A stretch of 64,000 bases of DNA, from the NCBI RefSeq assembly GCF_963678635.1, contig NC_087065.1, positions 19,793,623 through 19,857,622 on the forward strand, given 5' to 3'. Below, piece by piece: positions 44,441 to 56,158 of the stretch; position 1 is the stretch's first letter; every line of letters begins with the position of its first letter. Made by a program: the position numbers and the translations under genes. Source of the DNA: Symsagittifera roscoffensis. Its lineage: Eukaryota > Xenacoelomorpha > Acoela > Convolutidae. The notes beneath the pieces were generated by a model. It was not told where the DNA came from. It worked only from the letters and a program-made list of their open reading frames with translations, and made no database searches.

Positions 44441-45084
44441 TCCGATTTTCGCGTAACTGACAAAATATTCGTGCTCGAGGTTTTTTTTTCTCCAGAAGCA
44501 TTTTGACTTTTTCACTAGCCAATTTTTGACAGATTTTTCATAAATTATCATCCAAAATTTTTGTTGTCTGGAGCTCAAATTTAAAGATTTTTTCTCCTGT
44601 AATTATTTTTGTAAAGTTACGAGGGTTCAAAAATTGACAATATGGTCAATATGAGACAATTTGCACGCGAAATATTTCGCGCTAATAGTGCATAAGCGGT
44701 GATTTTAACAAATCGTTCCAAATTGGTTGCAGCAGGCGAGTTGTAATAAATGCTGCGTTACGAGGAGTAAAATGTTTTTCAGTTTTTTTCATTTTTTTAA
44801 ACTTTATATGGCGTGTGGGGGATATCTTTCAAGAAAACAATCTCCAAAATGTTTTAAAATTGTTTTCCATTAATTTTTTTGAAAATTTCATTTATTGTCA
44901 ACCGATTACTGCCCCATAAACTCTAAAATGCAGTCAGAACATTCAAGATTTTTCACTGATATGAGCAGTCTTATTTCCTTTGAAGTTCATAAGTTGAGGT
45001 TTTCTCGAAAAACAAGTCAGTATTGTTTTTTGTTTCGTTGCGTTCATTGGCTCTTTTCCAGCAGTCTGTTGGCTATTTTTTTTC

Positions 45085-45300
45085 TTAGAAGGAAGGTAAG
45101 TCCCACCAACGAACAGCAAAAAGTAAAGGTCACTAAAAAGTGATCGAATTCTAATTTCGAAAGTGATTAATAGTTCTTAGATTTTCCAGCGAAATAAAAA
45201 CTCAACTTATAAATTCATTTTCTGTAAATTGGGTCAATTATATCAAAAAGTGTCACTCATGAACATTTATTGAAATTCAAAAAAACTTTAAGGCCATACA
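45085..45300. repeat. Dispersed repeat family, copy 3
   Basis: A diverged copy of the family described at 32180 and 44205. It ends with AAAACTTTAAGGCCATACAA. Confidence 0.45.
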
Positions 45301-46563
45301 ATTTCTCTCTCAGTTTTTTTTCTTGCATTCCTTGACTTTTTCCAAATGTCTGTTGGCTATGTTTATTCAGTTTTTTTCATCAGAATTTTAGATATTTACT
45401 GTCGTACAACTTTTGACAAATTCAAGATACTTTTTTTCCAAAAAAAAAGTTGGAGTCATAAACATTAAATATAACATATAACATATTCAATAAAAATCTT
45501 AAGGAACGAGAAAAATTATACGGGGGATTATTGAAGTTACAACTAATCCACCCATGGAGTAAAAGAGCGTTCAAAAATATCTTTTCGCAAAAACAGAAAT
45601 TGATTTTTAAGTTACCTATTCACGGGCGGTTTTAGCTCCCGCCGGTAGACTTCCTTCCCCCTTAAGACGAAATTCCACTTGACACTAGCATTTAAGATAT
45701 TGGGATGAGTGTTGTGTCGCCTCACAATGCTGTCAATCACTTGGCTTAGAAGAAGGAAAACTATATACCACTGCTGTCTGTCTCTAACCAGCTTTTCCAA
45801 TTTGTTAAATTGATCTTCATAAAAAAGCAGAGGAACACAATGAAAATCTTTCTATATTGAATATCAACACGCCTCCGTCGGTTTTTTAGAATATCAGACT
45901 TACACGCAATAAATTACACATATTTTTATTAAATTTTAGTAGTTCTTATAGTATTTTTTCAAGAAGCAAGGCATGAAATGTGCGACGTTGAGACGTAATG
46001 GGAAGGGACACGATACCAACAATACCCGTTTTGAGGTCCTCATATCAATCCCAGACCTTCGCAATTATCTCTGGCAGATTTTTCATACCAAAAAAATTCA
46101 TCGTGACTTTCGTGACCAAGGGTTGAGACGACGCGATCAGACTTTCTAGCCGATACTTCATATGCCCAGACATTTGCGGCAATACTTCGGCATTTCCAGA
46201 TTTACGCGACCGAAATTATCCAAATTTTGCGTTTAAAAGACAAACGGCGCGAAAACCCGCTCCAGAGTTTTATGGGAAATAATCAGTTTTGAAGGACTAT
46301 ATCGGCAGACTTTAACCCATATAATCATTTTTTTCATCATTTTACTATGAGAATAGATAGGGGCATTTAAATTGATGGTTTTACTGTTCAATATCAAAAC
46401 TTTGCAATCCACTAAAATTCGTTATTAAGTTTTTTGTTGTCAAAAAAATCGATCATTTTGTTCATAAAACCTATAAAAATTGATTTTATGTTGTAGATGA
46501 GAAACGTTTACTCCTACTTTTTGCAGCGTTCTGGAAAACTAGAAACGGAACGAATACGTTCAC

Positions 46564-46636
46564 CACATGTTCACCACCTCTTCATCCCCTGTTCATCCCC
46601 TGTTCATCCCCTGTTCACCCGTTGTTCACCATCTGC
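46564..46636. repeat. 11-bp minisatellite
   Basis: Six to seven units of TGTTCATCCCC or TGTTCACCACC occur in tandem, the central three being identical. The open frame over it (46497-46712) is a by-product. Confidence 0.85.
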
Positions 46637-46784
46637 CCAACTCTTATTTCCACCCACGTTGGAGCGGTTAAATGTGGTGCGTGGTGAAATGTCGGGGAGG
46701 GTTTTTTTATGAATTTGATGCTCAGAAAAATGGCACCATCATAATCCATTTTATTAAATTATAGTCCATTTTGTGGGAAGATTT

Positions 46785-46925
46785 ACATTGGGAAGGCAAT
46801 ATAATCGATCAATATTCATTAAATTCCAGTTTAGGAAGTAGTGCCCATAAACAACACAACCAGCGCGGCCCAACATGCAGCAACCTAGCGTGTTTTATTG
46901 TGTTCATGAAAAACTCTGGAATGTT
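46785..46925. repeat. Dispersed repeat pair with 47965-48105
   Basis: Both copies contain AATATAATC, AATAAATTCCAG or a close variant, then CCATAAACAACACAACCAGC followed by GCGGCCCAACATGCAGCAA, then CTAGCGTGTTTTAT. They are direct and about 1.18 kb apart. The GC-rich core is conserved better than its flanks. Confidence 0.75.
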
Positions 46926-47964
46926 TTAGTTTCCTATCAAGCAGACTTCATCTGCAAATTGAATACCTCGATTTTGATTGTTAAGAGCTGAATGAAAATC
47001 ATTAACACAGAGGGTGAAAACATTTGGTCTGAGAACTGTGATTTGTTCAGTTGTCCATGATTTAATCTTTCACATTCAGATTTTGCGCCTGTCAATTTTA
47101 CTGCCTGCTGCCCATTCTCAAGAGAAAAGTTTCAAAAAAAGCTATAGCTGACTTGGGAAGCCTATTTGTTTGTTTGTTTTTTCTATCTTTTTTTTGTGAG
47201 AAACTGAGTTGAACGCTATAGCAAGAAGTAAATATATCATCTAGGGTTTAAGATTTTTTTCAGCACTAAATCAGCGTTTCGGACATTTAAAGCCACTGAA
47301 ACAATTCCTTAAGACTTTCGATTGTAGGATGGAAACGGCCTAACCGACGCCACTTTTGCAACCGGCAGCCAATTTTGACAGAAATTCCGAAATAGTTGTA
47401 TAACTTATGCATTTTATCTCTTGCAGCCTGATGTTTTCATTTTTTGGCCAGTTGAACAAAAGCACGAGTTCAATGGCAGACGATATCGCTTTGAATGTGA
47501 AATTTTTTAAAAGGTATTTGTTGTTCCAACGATTGAAATTAAAGAGAAATTTTGTGTTCGTGTGTGGTGTGCTTTTTTCCTTGGTTTTCTTTCCGAAATC
47601 AAAATCATTGATTTCTTTAAAGCCCTAAAAATGTAATAAAAATGTTTTCAACACTATTTTATCGCCATTTTTGATTAAAATTTTCAAAAAAAAACGGTTT
47701 TCTATTCTAGTATGAAAACTAAAATAGAAAATGCCTCAAATTTGTCTTTCTGGAGTACTTCAAATTTGTCTTTCGTTCAAATTGTTCGTTTGTAGTGATT
47801 TTTTGTTGTGTTTTGAGAATATGATTGGAGCATTCTGTGCTTTTTGCACAGCAACTGACAATCTTTGTTTTCTTTTGATTTCTCCTTATTATTGTCGTAC
47901 TTAAAAAAAAAACTTCTTTTTGAAAGCTGTTTCTCGACTTTTTGCATGAGCTAATCTTCAGTTT

Positions 47965-48105
47965 TTTGTTTTGGGAACGCAATATAATCAATCAATTTTC
48001 AATAAATTCCAGTGCACGAAGCACTGTCCATAAACAACACAACCAGCGCGGCCCAACATGCAGCAAACTAGCGTGTTTTATCGTGTTCTTGAAAAACTCT
48101 GGGAA
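47965..48105. repeat. Second copy of the 46785 repeat
   Basis: Same order of blocks as at 46785-46925. The GCGCGGCCCAACATGCAGCAA core is identical. Confidence 0.75.
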
Positions 48106-48650
48106 GTTTTGCAGACGATCGTTGTCTAATTTATTAACTTTTTACGCGTGAAAATAGTTTTTTTGTCACATCACGATTTTGAAACAACACTAATTTGAAG
48201 AACTTATTAATTTGGACAATTTTTGTTCATAGTTTTTATAAGTATGGTCGTATTATACTGTGCTGCTTGCACAGCAAGGGCTATATTTGTTGAAACTTTG
48301 TTATGCAAGCTCTGTTTTTCAAACGTTTTGTAAAAACTTGAATGAGAGGCACACGTTCAAGGAGAGATTGAAAAAAAAAACACTCTTGTCAACCAGATTG
48401 TTGTCAATTTTAAAAAAATTCAGCCAAAAGTTGAACTTTTCCTGCATATCTCCCTTCTAGAAAATATCTGGATATGGTCTCAGTTTTTTATGTACATTTT
48501 TTAACACATATTTTTGTTTCGTCCTAGTTTTGCAGAACCAGTGCAAATTTTTAAGAACGATTTTTTTTCGCATAATTTTTGTGAATCAAGTAAGGTTACA
48601 GAACGTGATTGACAAAATAGCGTCTATTATAATTAATTATAGAATATATT

Positions 48651-48961
48651 CAATGGCGTGGGCAGAAAATTTTCTAGAGGGGTGATTTTTTTCGAATTTT
48701 TTTTCGACTCATTTGATTTTCGGAGCTCTCAAAAAATAATACGAGGACATAATTTTTGTTAAAGTTTTTCAGCGCTGCAGACAAAACTATGATAGAAAAC
48801 ACAAGCTAAAATGAAGTTTTGAGCACTTAAAAAAATTAAACAAAAAAGTGCGTTTTTTCGGTGTGCACTCCCCATTAAACTTAGTCATTTTATTATAAAA
48901 AAAGTTAAAAAAAAGTTGTTGAGCGGTCGCCAAGCCCTGCCCCCTCCTCGGCACGCTACTG
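48651..48961. mobile_element. Nonautonomous hAT-like miniature element
   Basis: The left end is CAATGGCGTGGGCAG and the right end in reverse complement is CAGTAGCGTGCCGAGG. Both resemble CAGNGGCG-type hAT termini, and 310 bp is too short for a transposase. The flanking 8-mers (AATATATT and ATTATATA) do not match, so the target duplication is unproven. The interior is related to 41413-41742 (TTGATTTTCGGAGCTC against TTGATTTTCCGAGCTC). Confidence 0.5.
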
Positions 48962-49639
48962 ATTATATATATATTTTTAAATTTTTGAACGTGTATAGAT
49001 AATTAATTATATGGAACATCATTTTTGTCATCAGTTTTTCTGCCAGTTTCAGCTTTAGTTCATTTCATTTTCTTAAAACACCTTCTATTGAAATTCCTGA
49101 AGCCATTTGCGCTATCCTGAAACAAACGCCTACGATCACGAATTCCTTTTATAGAACTGCCTTATTTCTGAATTAATTGTTTACGTTCAGAGGCAACTAA
49201 AAATGAATTGTTGCAATTAAGGTTACCTCAATTGAAATTTCCAGGAAACAATTTGTGACGACTAAACGAACAACAAACAATTATTTGGGTTTGAAACACG
49301 GGGAACAAATATCCGAAAACTTTTGCTCAAAAATGATTAATTTTTACTACCTTTTCAAGTTTGAACTCTGATAAAAACGCAAACAGAACAATGCAGTTTT
49401 TTAATTGCTTTTCGTTTGAAGTGACTAACTTCCCAAGGGGGCTATTCTCATGCGCGAAGGACCGAATAGGCGAAAACTTGTGGGCGAAAGACCGAGAACA
49501 CAATTAGCTGAGATACACCATAACAGCACCGAACATGTTCTTGTTTGTAAATTTGGCTTAAACTCTGAAACGTGTAGTTATTTTCCTCTGACAAAATTGC
49601 ATTTTTGTTCAACAGTCTTAGACGACGTTTTAAATATGA

Positions 49640-49890
49640 ACTGACAACTATTGATGCGATGAATTCAAATGTCCGAAGAAATTATCAAATCCTTTCTTCA
49701 ACATTTTTTGACGATTTTGTTGTATAAATAATAATTGACAACTATCGAGGCTATCAACTCAAATATTTATAATACTATGCGTTCTGTTTTCCTGACAAGC
49801 TAGGACTTTTTTAATCATTGTTAATGATTTTTTTTTTAAATCGCTTGACAAATATTGATGTCATCGTTTCAAATGTGAGCAAAAATCATT
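49640..49890. repeat. Degenerate tandem repeat, three copies of about 100 bp
   Basis: The word TTGACAA(C/A)TATTGATG, followed about 15 bases later by TCAAATnT, recurs near 49642, 49734 and 49847. It is low in complexity and diverged. Confidence 0.5.
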
Positions 49891-50099
49891 CGGAATTTTT
49901 GTTCCAATTTTCAAAAAAGTTACTGTTTATTTATGCTTCTTGGGAAGCGCTTTTTAATCAGTCCGCTTTAGATTTTTTACTAAATCTTTTTGAACCATCT
50001 GGACAACATTGGGCTGTTTTTCCTTTACCCCACCTACAAAATTTTACAAGCGAAAATATTGTTCCCACCAACCGATTGTTATGAAAAATGACATGCTAA

Positions 50100-52020
50100 C
50101 TTATTAGTCCATGACAAACATATTTGGTTTTTAGAATTAAACTTGTAAAGTAAAAGTATTTTCCACTTGTGATCATTTTTATACCGACTTTCGAAGAAAA
50201 GCGGAATATTTATGCTTGGGGTGGTTTTGTGATTGAAACATTTTTCGTTATTTTTAACAGTCGTTGTTTTTAGTCCACAATTAATTTTTTGTTTTTTTTT
50301 GTTGCAAAATGAGATGTCTAACTATGCTGCAGCTAATTAAGAACAACTTTACAAGTTAACATTTACCATTAAAACGGTTCCAGATAAAGAAAATGTTGCA
50401 TTATTTTTATACGATGAATTTAGCTTCAAAAATTATCGATGAAATTGACAAAACTGACTTGCTGCCAAAAAAAATGTTTCATTTGATTGAAAATAACTTT
50501 TTTGAAAAATTAAATTGTTAGTTGAAATCAAACTTAAAAATATATAGAAAACCTGAAAAAATTATCGACACAAATAACGTTTGAAAATCACATTCTTTAT
50601 GCGTATAATCAACAAAAATTGGATTAATCATAACCGAATTCAGTTGGGGCGAAGAATTACACTGATTTTTGTTTATTATGATCGCGGACGCAAAATACAT
50701 TCCTCTATACTTTAAATTTTTTTCCCGTATTTTTTTTTTCATTTTCATAGCTAAAACTGTTAGAGTTGCCATTAACTGCCGTAAAAACGTTCAAAACTTT
50801 GCGAGCAGTCTTGTTTGAATAGTTAAGGGTGTTTGAAAGTTGTTAATTGGGTCATTTTGAAATAGATAACGCTCAAGATGTTGCGTTCTTCAATTAAATT
50901 GAAATCTTCATCCGAAATTTTTTTTTGTCTTTTGAGAACATTTTGACAGAAAGAGACTCTAGGCACATCCATTTTAGTCTATATATAGCGTAGGAGGGGA
51001 TATTAAAAAGCTAAATGAAAAGCTAATTATCCTTTTTTCCGTTCTTAAAAAGCTTTAATCGGTTGTTTTGAGGCAAAAAAAAATTGTTTGGCTTTGAGGG
51101 CCAGTTGAAACAATCAGGGTTTGGTTCTGATAAACAATGTTGTAAATTTGAAATAAAGCGTGGAAACAAATTTTTCAAAAAAAAACTATCTGAAAGAAAA
51201 AATGTTATTTCATTTTTTGAGTTTTTATCAGTTTTTTAAAACTCTTTTTTAAGTGCCTAAAAAGATTACAGATTCATTCAACCCTAACATACAGTCCAGC
51301 CATTCAGTGTTTTGAGCTGATAGGAGTAGTCTTAGAATAATTAAGTTTTCCATGCAGGAGCAAAAAAATGAAAAACGAAAGACAGTCCTAACTTTTCTTT
51401 TTTTTGAGCTTTTTTGAGGTTTCATTATTGGTTTTTAGCCAAGGCCTGTTTTTTTTCTGTACAAAAAAATAAGATTAATTTACAAACGCTAAAATGTCCT
51501 GTTTATTGCGATTTCAAGAATTAAAATGTTTTTGACACAGGTATAAGCACCGATTAAATTATATCAAACTCTTTGATACTTCCAATGTATTTTTTTCCAA
51601 GAAAAGCAACCCGCTTAAGAACTGCTTCAAATTTGATTAGGTCTTAGTTATAAACTTAGTTAGCAAATCTGTTAAACTAACTTAAATTCTGAGACTAACA
51701 ATAAAAACCATATAATTATTGAAGGGTCGAATTTGCAAATCACAACAGGACGCTTTAATATAATAGTTTGTCTATTTTATGGCATGTCTTCTTCATAGCT
51801 TGTCTACATTTTGCAAATTTTGTATAAATCATAGACTTTTACGAATTTTAGTTCTCATAAAAGCAACTGGAATAAAAACGGGGACAAGGGCTTTGCTTAA
51901 GCAAAAGTTTATTCGATATTCTTTTAATCATTTTCAAAACCAGTTAAAAGAAATAGTTAGATTTTTTTACGATGTTACATAGGAAAAAAATCAAAAAATT
52001 GACGCATCGTCAAGTGGAGA
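50100..52020. other. AT-rich stretch, nothing recognised
   Basis: No repeat or coding region could be supported. Short open frames (for example 50518-50772 minus, 51779-51982 plus) have no motifs. Confidence 0.35.
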
Positions 52021-52025
52021 AACAC

Positions 52026-52198
52026 AATTTCTTACTACGATCAATTTTTTTCCCCTATATACTGTTTTCAAAACGATTAAACGAATTGCGAGAAGTTTTT
52101 CGAATATTTCAATAATAATTTGAAAATTTTTTAATATTCTTTTAATCGTTTTGGAAACTGTATATAGTAATAGTAGTCCTAATCATAGTAAGAAATCG
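52026..52198. repeat. Long imperfect inverted repeat (foldback)
   Basis: Three nested arm pairs occur: AATTTCTTACTACGATCAA with AATCATAGTAAGAAATC; CTATATACTGTTTTCAAAAC followed by GATTAAA with TTTAATCGTTTTGGAAACTG followed by TATATAG; and GAATATT with AATATTC. The transcript would fold into a stem of about 70 bp with bulges. Confidence 0.8.
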
Positions 52199-53059
52199 CA
52201 TTTGTCTATTTTATGAAGTGCCTGTTTTTCATTCGTTTTCTTTTGCTACGTAATAGCGTGAAATAGATCAAACTGTTTCATTAAACTAGCTTTCAAAACT
52301 TTTAAGAAGAATGTCGAAAAAGCTTCCGCTTAAACAAAGCCAATATATTCTTTTTTATACTAATTGCTTTTATTAGAATCAAAGTTCTTTTGAAGTTATA
52401 TTAAAGTCTAAAATAAAACAAATTTTTAACATCGTTTCATTCGTTTACGGAGGTGTTTAAAGTCTTGATATATTTTGAATGGTGGTTATATCTCCCTAAA
52501 AATTTTGAGTCATTTTATGCAAAGTTTTCGGTTCTCTCGAAACGATAATGGGTTGACCTTTCGTTGATAATTATCGCTGGGTCAGCGCTTTTTATAAAAT
52601 CCTTTTTATAAAATTTTGTATCTGATCAGTGGCCAATTATCCATGATAAGGATAAATTCAGGTCTGATCCAGGGATTTAACATGACTAATTTATCCATGA
52701 TTATCGCTGAAAATTGCAGCCATGAAATAACTTTGAATAATTGCTTAAATGTTCATAAAACTGGAACCAGCAATAGCTATTTATGTCAATTCAACCCGGC
52801 CCGGGATCATACTTAGAATAGAAACGAAATTTAAAGAATTTTATTGTCCACATTGATATATAACCATTGAACAAAAGAAAGAACAGGAGAAAACTTATGC
52901 AATTCAAAGTAAACAAAACTGAGTACATGATTACTGGAGTAAATAGTTTTGTAAACCCTATTTAGTTTATAGCTGTTCTTTGCCAAAAAATAACCAACTA
53001 AGGAAAAACGTCAGACTATGTTGAGGACTTCATCATTGCGACTCAAAACGGTTATTTAA

Positions 53060-53425
53060 CCACCACCAAGGCGCAAAAGAGGTATCTTACGACGATAGCG
53101 ACACAAAATAGGTGTTGTGAATTTGTGCGACCAAAAAACTTTTTGTGCAACTTTGCGCGACCCAAAAAACTTGTTGCGACAATGCGCGAGACAAAAAAAG
53201 ATATGTTGCGAGCACTGCGACTTAAAAGTGGGTATTTTGCAACTTTGCGCAGCCAAACTATTTGTGCGACTTTTGTCGACCCATAAAAAAGGTATGTTGT
53301 GACTTTGCTCGACCCAAAAAGGTATGTTGTGACCATTGCGACCCACAATGGGCTTTTTGCTCTTTACGCGACCAAAGGATTTTGTGCAATTTTTGCACGG
53401 CCCTACAAAGGCAAATTCACGTAAC
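53060..53425. repeat. Degenerate GCGACCCAAAAA minisatellite
   Basis: About ten units of 25-40 bases share (T/G)TGCGAC(C/T)(C/A)AAAAA followed by GGTATGTTGTGAC or a variant. A second block of related units lies at 54180-54440. Overlapping open frames on both strands over it come from its stop-poor composition. Confidence 0.7.
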
Positions 53426-53429
53426 GAAA

Positions 53430-53650
53430 AAAAATTCTTTATTTCTGACCTGAAATACTTTGTATCTAATCAAATTTCTGGTCAGAAATTCTTTTTGAAC
53501 TGTTTAAATAAAGCATGTATTTTCTTTAGATACTTTATTTCTTATCCTAATTCTGATCAAAAATTAGCTAAATCTAGGCTATTTCTAGCTAGAAAAAAGT
53601 CTCCCGGTGGGGCTCGAACCCGTCCTCCCTCCACCCCCTCCTTGAGAAAA
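53430..53650 (-). mobile_element. tRNA-derived SINE, copy 1
   Basis: A B-box (GGGTTCGAGCCCC on the minus strand, near 53610-53622) is followed by a body almost identical to copy 2 at 53680-53935. The body carries the palindromes TTCTAGCTAGAA and TTCTGATCAAAA. The head upstream of the B-box differs from copy 2 and has no clear A-box. Confidence 0.6.
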
Positions 53651-53679
53651 ACGTAGATCCGTGCCCGTACCGAGAAAAT

Positions 53680-53935
53680 TTTTTATTTTTGACCTGAAAT
53701 ACTTTGTATCTAATCTAATTTCTGGTCAGAAATTTTTTTGAAATGTTTAAATAAAGCATGGATTTTCTTTAAATACTTTATTTCTTATCCTAATTCTGAT
53801 CAGAAATTAGCTAAATCTAGGCTATTTCTAGCTAGAAAAAAGTCTGATAGTTGGGCTCGATCCCGCGCCCCTCTGATTGCTATACACTTGATCTATCCAC
53901 TAGGCTACAGCGCTTGATTGCGTTGCCAAGTTTTA
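53680..53935 (-). mobile_element. tRNA-derived SINE, copy 2
   Basis: On the minus strand the head carries an A-box-like TAGCCTAGTGGATAGATC (53908-53890) and a B-box-like GGGATCGAGCCC (53864-53853). The body is shared with copy 1 and has palindromes TTCTAGCTAGAA, TTCTGATCAGAA and TTTCTGGTCAGAAA. The two copies sit in the same orientation about 250 bp apart, as if one landed beside the other or the unit was duplicated and its head replaced. Confidence 0.65.
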
Positions 53936-54179
53936 GGAGAATAACAATGTTATAACATGTGTAAGTTTTTCCATTGTATTCGCTACTGCTATTGCGTATA
54001 CTCGAAGCATGTTTATCTCGTTGCGGTTGAGCAGTTAAATGAATTCTGGTTATTTCTTTCTAGAAACTGTTTGTTTCTAAACCAGAAAAGAAATAGATCA
54101 CTTCTGCACGAAAAATACGAGAAAACTAGGCTAGATAATCTACATAGAATTTCTATCTAGAAAAACAGCTTCCGTTCGG

Positions 54180-54440
54180 TACGGGTTGCGACTATGCAAT
54201 TATGCAGGATCAAAAATTATTTGCGAGTTTCCGCGACCAAAAATGATTTTTGTGATTTCCTACGTTCAGTACCGGGCCAAGGATATTGACCGGCGCGACC
54301 AAAAATGCAAATATTTTGACCGGTGCAACCCATAACTCCTATGTATCAACCAAGTTCGAGCAATTCAGATGTTTTTCGACAAGTGCGACCAAAAATTTTT
54401 AGGTTTCGACTAAGTTCAATCAATACAGATATGTTTCCAA
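54180..54440. repeat. Second block of degenerate GCGACCAAAAA repeats
   Basis: Units such as GCGACCAAAAATGATTTTTG, GCGCGACCAAAAATGCAAAT and GTGCGACCAAAAATTTTTAGG occur. They are related to 53060-53425 and separated from it by the SINE pair. Confidence 0.6.
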
Positions 54441-54449
54441 GCTGCAGCA

Positions 54450-55648
54450 ACATTCGGAACCTGGACTATTTCAATGGCGCGTCATACCTTGGATCATAAC
54501 TATAGGATTACGTTGAAACAATCGCAAAATTGGATTTAACCTAATCTGCTATCAACTGATTCGTACAGATATTTTTCTGTGGTACAAAGTTAATGAAAAT
54601 GAAATTGACATTCCTTGGAGATTTATTTTCGTTTTAAATTGCACCTCCACTAGACTGAAAAGCTATGGTCTTTTTATGTTCATGTTTATGAACTTAGTTT
54701 ATAAAGTTAGCAAACACACGTCAGATGAAGCCTTTCTTAGAAAAGCTCCAAAAACTGCCAATGATATAAAAAGACTGAACGTTATAGACTTTAGTGCTTC
54801 ATTCAATATCTTTCTTCGTTTTGTGAGTAAGGAGGTTTTCCATATTAAATTCAAATTTTTTAATTTTTATAATTCATTTTCTTTTGACGTTGTTTCTTTT
54901 TACGTTGTTGCCTGAATTGTTGGTGTTAGAACTTAACTAACTTATATGATTGTCGAAAACTTAGTGAACTTAGATTATTGGTTCTCAGAACAAATGAATT
55001 ACAACTGGAAAAAAAATTTGAAGAACGAAAGTTTCATTCATTATTCTTAAAGAATTCGATAATTTTGAAAATTTCAAGCAATTTCCACTAAAACCATTCT
55101 CAGCACCTTGAAGGATAGTAAGAGTTCCTACGTCGCTTCCGCAAAAAATTAGTTTGTTTTTCAAAGCAGTAACTACGAAGCGCCAAAGAACTGCCTGGCA
55201 AACACCGACTTCAAAATTATAAATTTGGTATGAGGAAAACTAAAACAAAGGCTGAGTGGCGGGTTTAAATAGATGTTGCAAAGTTTTTACATATCAACAA
55301 TTTTTTTAAAAAACAAAAACTGTATTGAGAGGAACAAAAAAAAGCTTACAAACATTAGTAAATTAATCATAATTGATTCCTTTTTTCTTTGAAAACAAAA
55401 TTTTTAGAAAACACAGAAATTCAAAAAGTTATTTCAATTTTTTTTTAAATGAAGGTCGGATTTTTATGATTTATTTTTTAAAAAAATTATTGCCAGTGAA
55501 GCGTTTAAAAGTAGTTTTCACAACCCAAATGAAAAACTTTTGTTTTGCTTAATACTTATAATAGCGTAAGCAAAATCAGAACTTTGCTCAATTTTGGTTT
55601 TGAGACTTTTTTTTCCAATTTTTAAGAAAGCGAAGAAATATTTGTTCT
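54450..55648. other. AT-rich stretch left of the smaller LTR element
   Basis: No gene was recognised. A 79-codon plus frame at 54676-54915 (FMNLVYKVSKHTSDEAFL...) has no motif and is not called. Confidence 0.35.
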
Positions 55649-55861
55649 TGATAAAATGTTTCTTTGTTACGGATAATTTTACTTAGTTACAAATAAGATA
55701 TGTTTAAAAAGTGAATTAATCTCTAAATTAAAACATTCAAAAGTGAGCGATCATTCTCTCCGTCGGAGAGAATGAAGATAAAAAGGTCAAATCTAAATTA
55801 ACCAGTTAAAATACTTTAAGACTAATTAAATGAAATAAGACGAATGGTATGATTCGCAACA
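55649..55861 (-). repeat. 3' LTR of the smaller element
   Basis: TG...CA ends, 213 bp. A perfect hairpin CATTCTCTCCG/CGGAGAGAATG with a 1-base loop lies at 55752-55774. The purine tract lies at 55862-55869 (minus strand AAGGGGAA). Confidence 0.95.
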
Positions 55862-55869
55862 TTCCCCTT

Positions 55870-56158
55870 AGTGGGAAAAAAATTAAAGTACTAAGCGCCA
55901 TAATACGTAACATGTTATCTAACCCTTTTTCTCCCTCTCGAGAAGTCAAACAAGGATTGAAAATTAAATACTGCGCGATATAGCAAATGAAATTTTAGTG
56001 CTCCGAAGGAATGACTGAATTAGAAAGAATGATATAATTCCTAATTCCGGCGGATTATAATCCATGGTTACAAAATAAGTAAACTCTAACTGCGCTGAAA
56101 CGAAACACTAGTAAGACTATCAATGTCTAAATGCGAGTTTTTAAGTTTTTGATTTAGT
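55870..56158 (-). other. 3' UTR of the smaller element
   Basis: About 290 noncoding bases lie between the last frame and the polypurine tract. Confidence 0.6.

Noticed and set aside
45612-45800. Minus-strand 62-codon frame (EKLVRDRQQW...) as a LINE C-terminus
   Set aside because: The opening words loosely recall the end of some LINE ORFs, but there is no second motif and the frame is short.
53052-53656. Overlapping frames with Cys/Lys-rich repeats as a secreted or zinc protein
   Set aside because: They arise from a degenerate minisatellite. Frames on both strands are equally open and unit lengths are not multiples of three.
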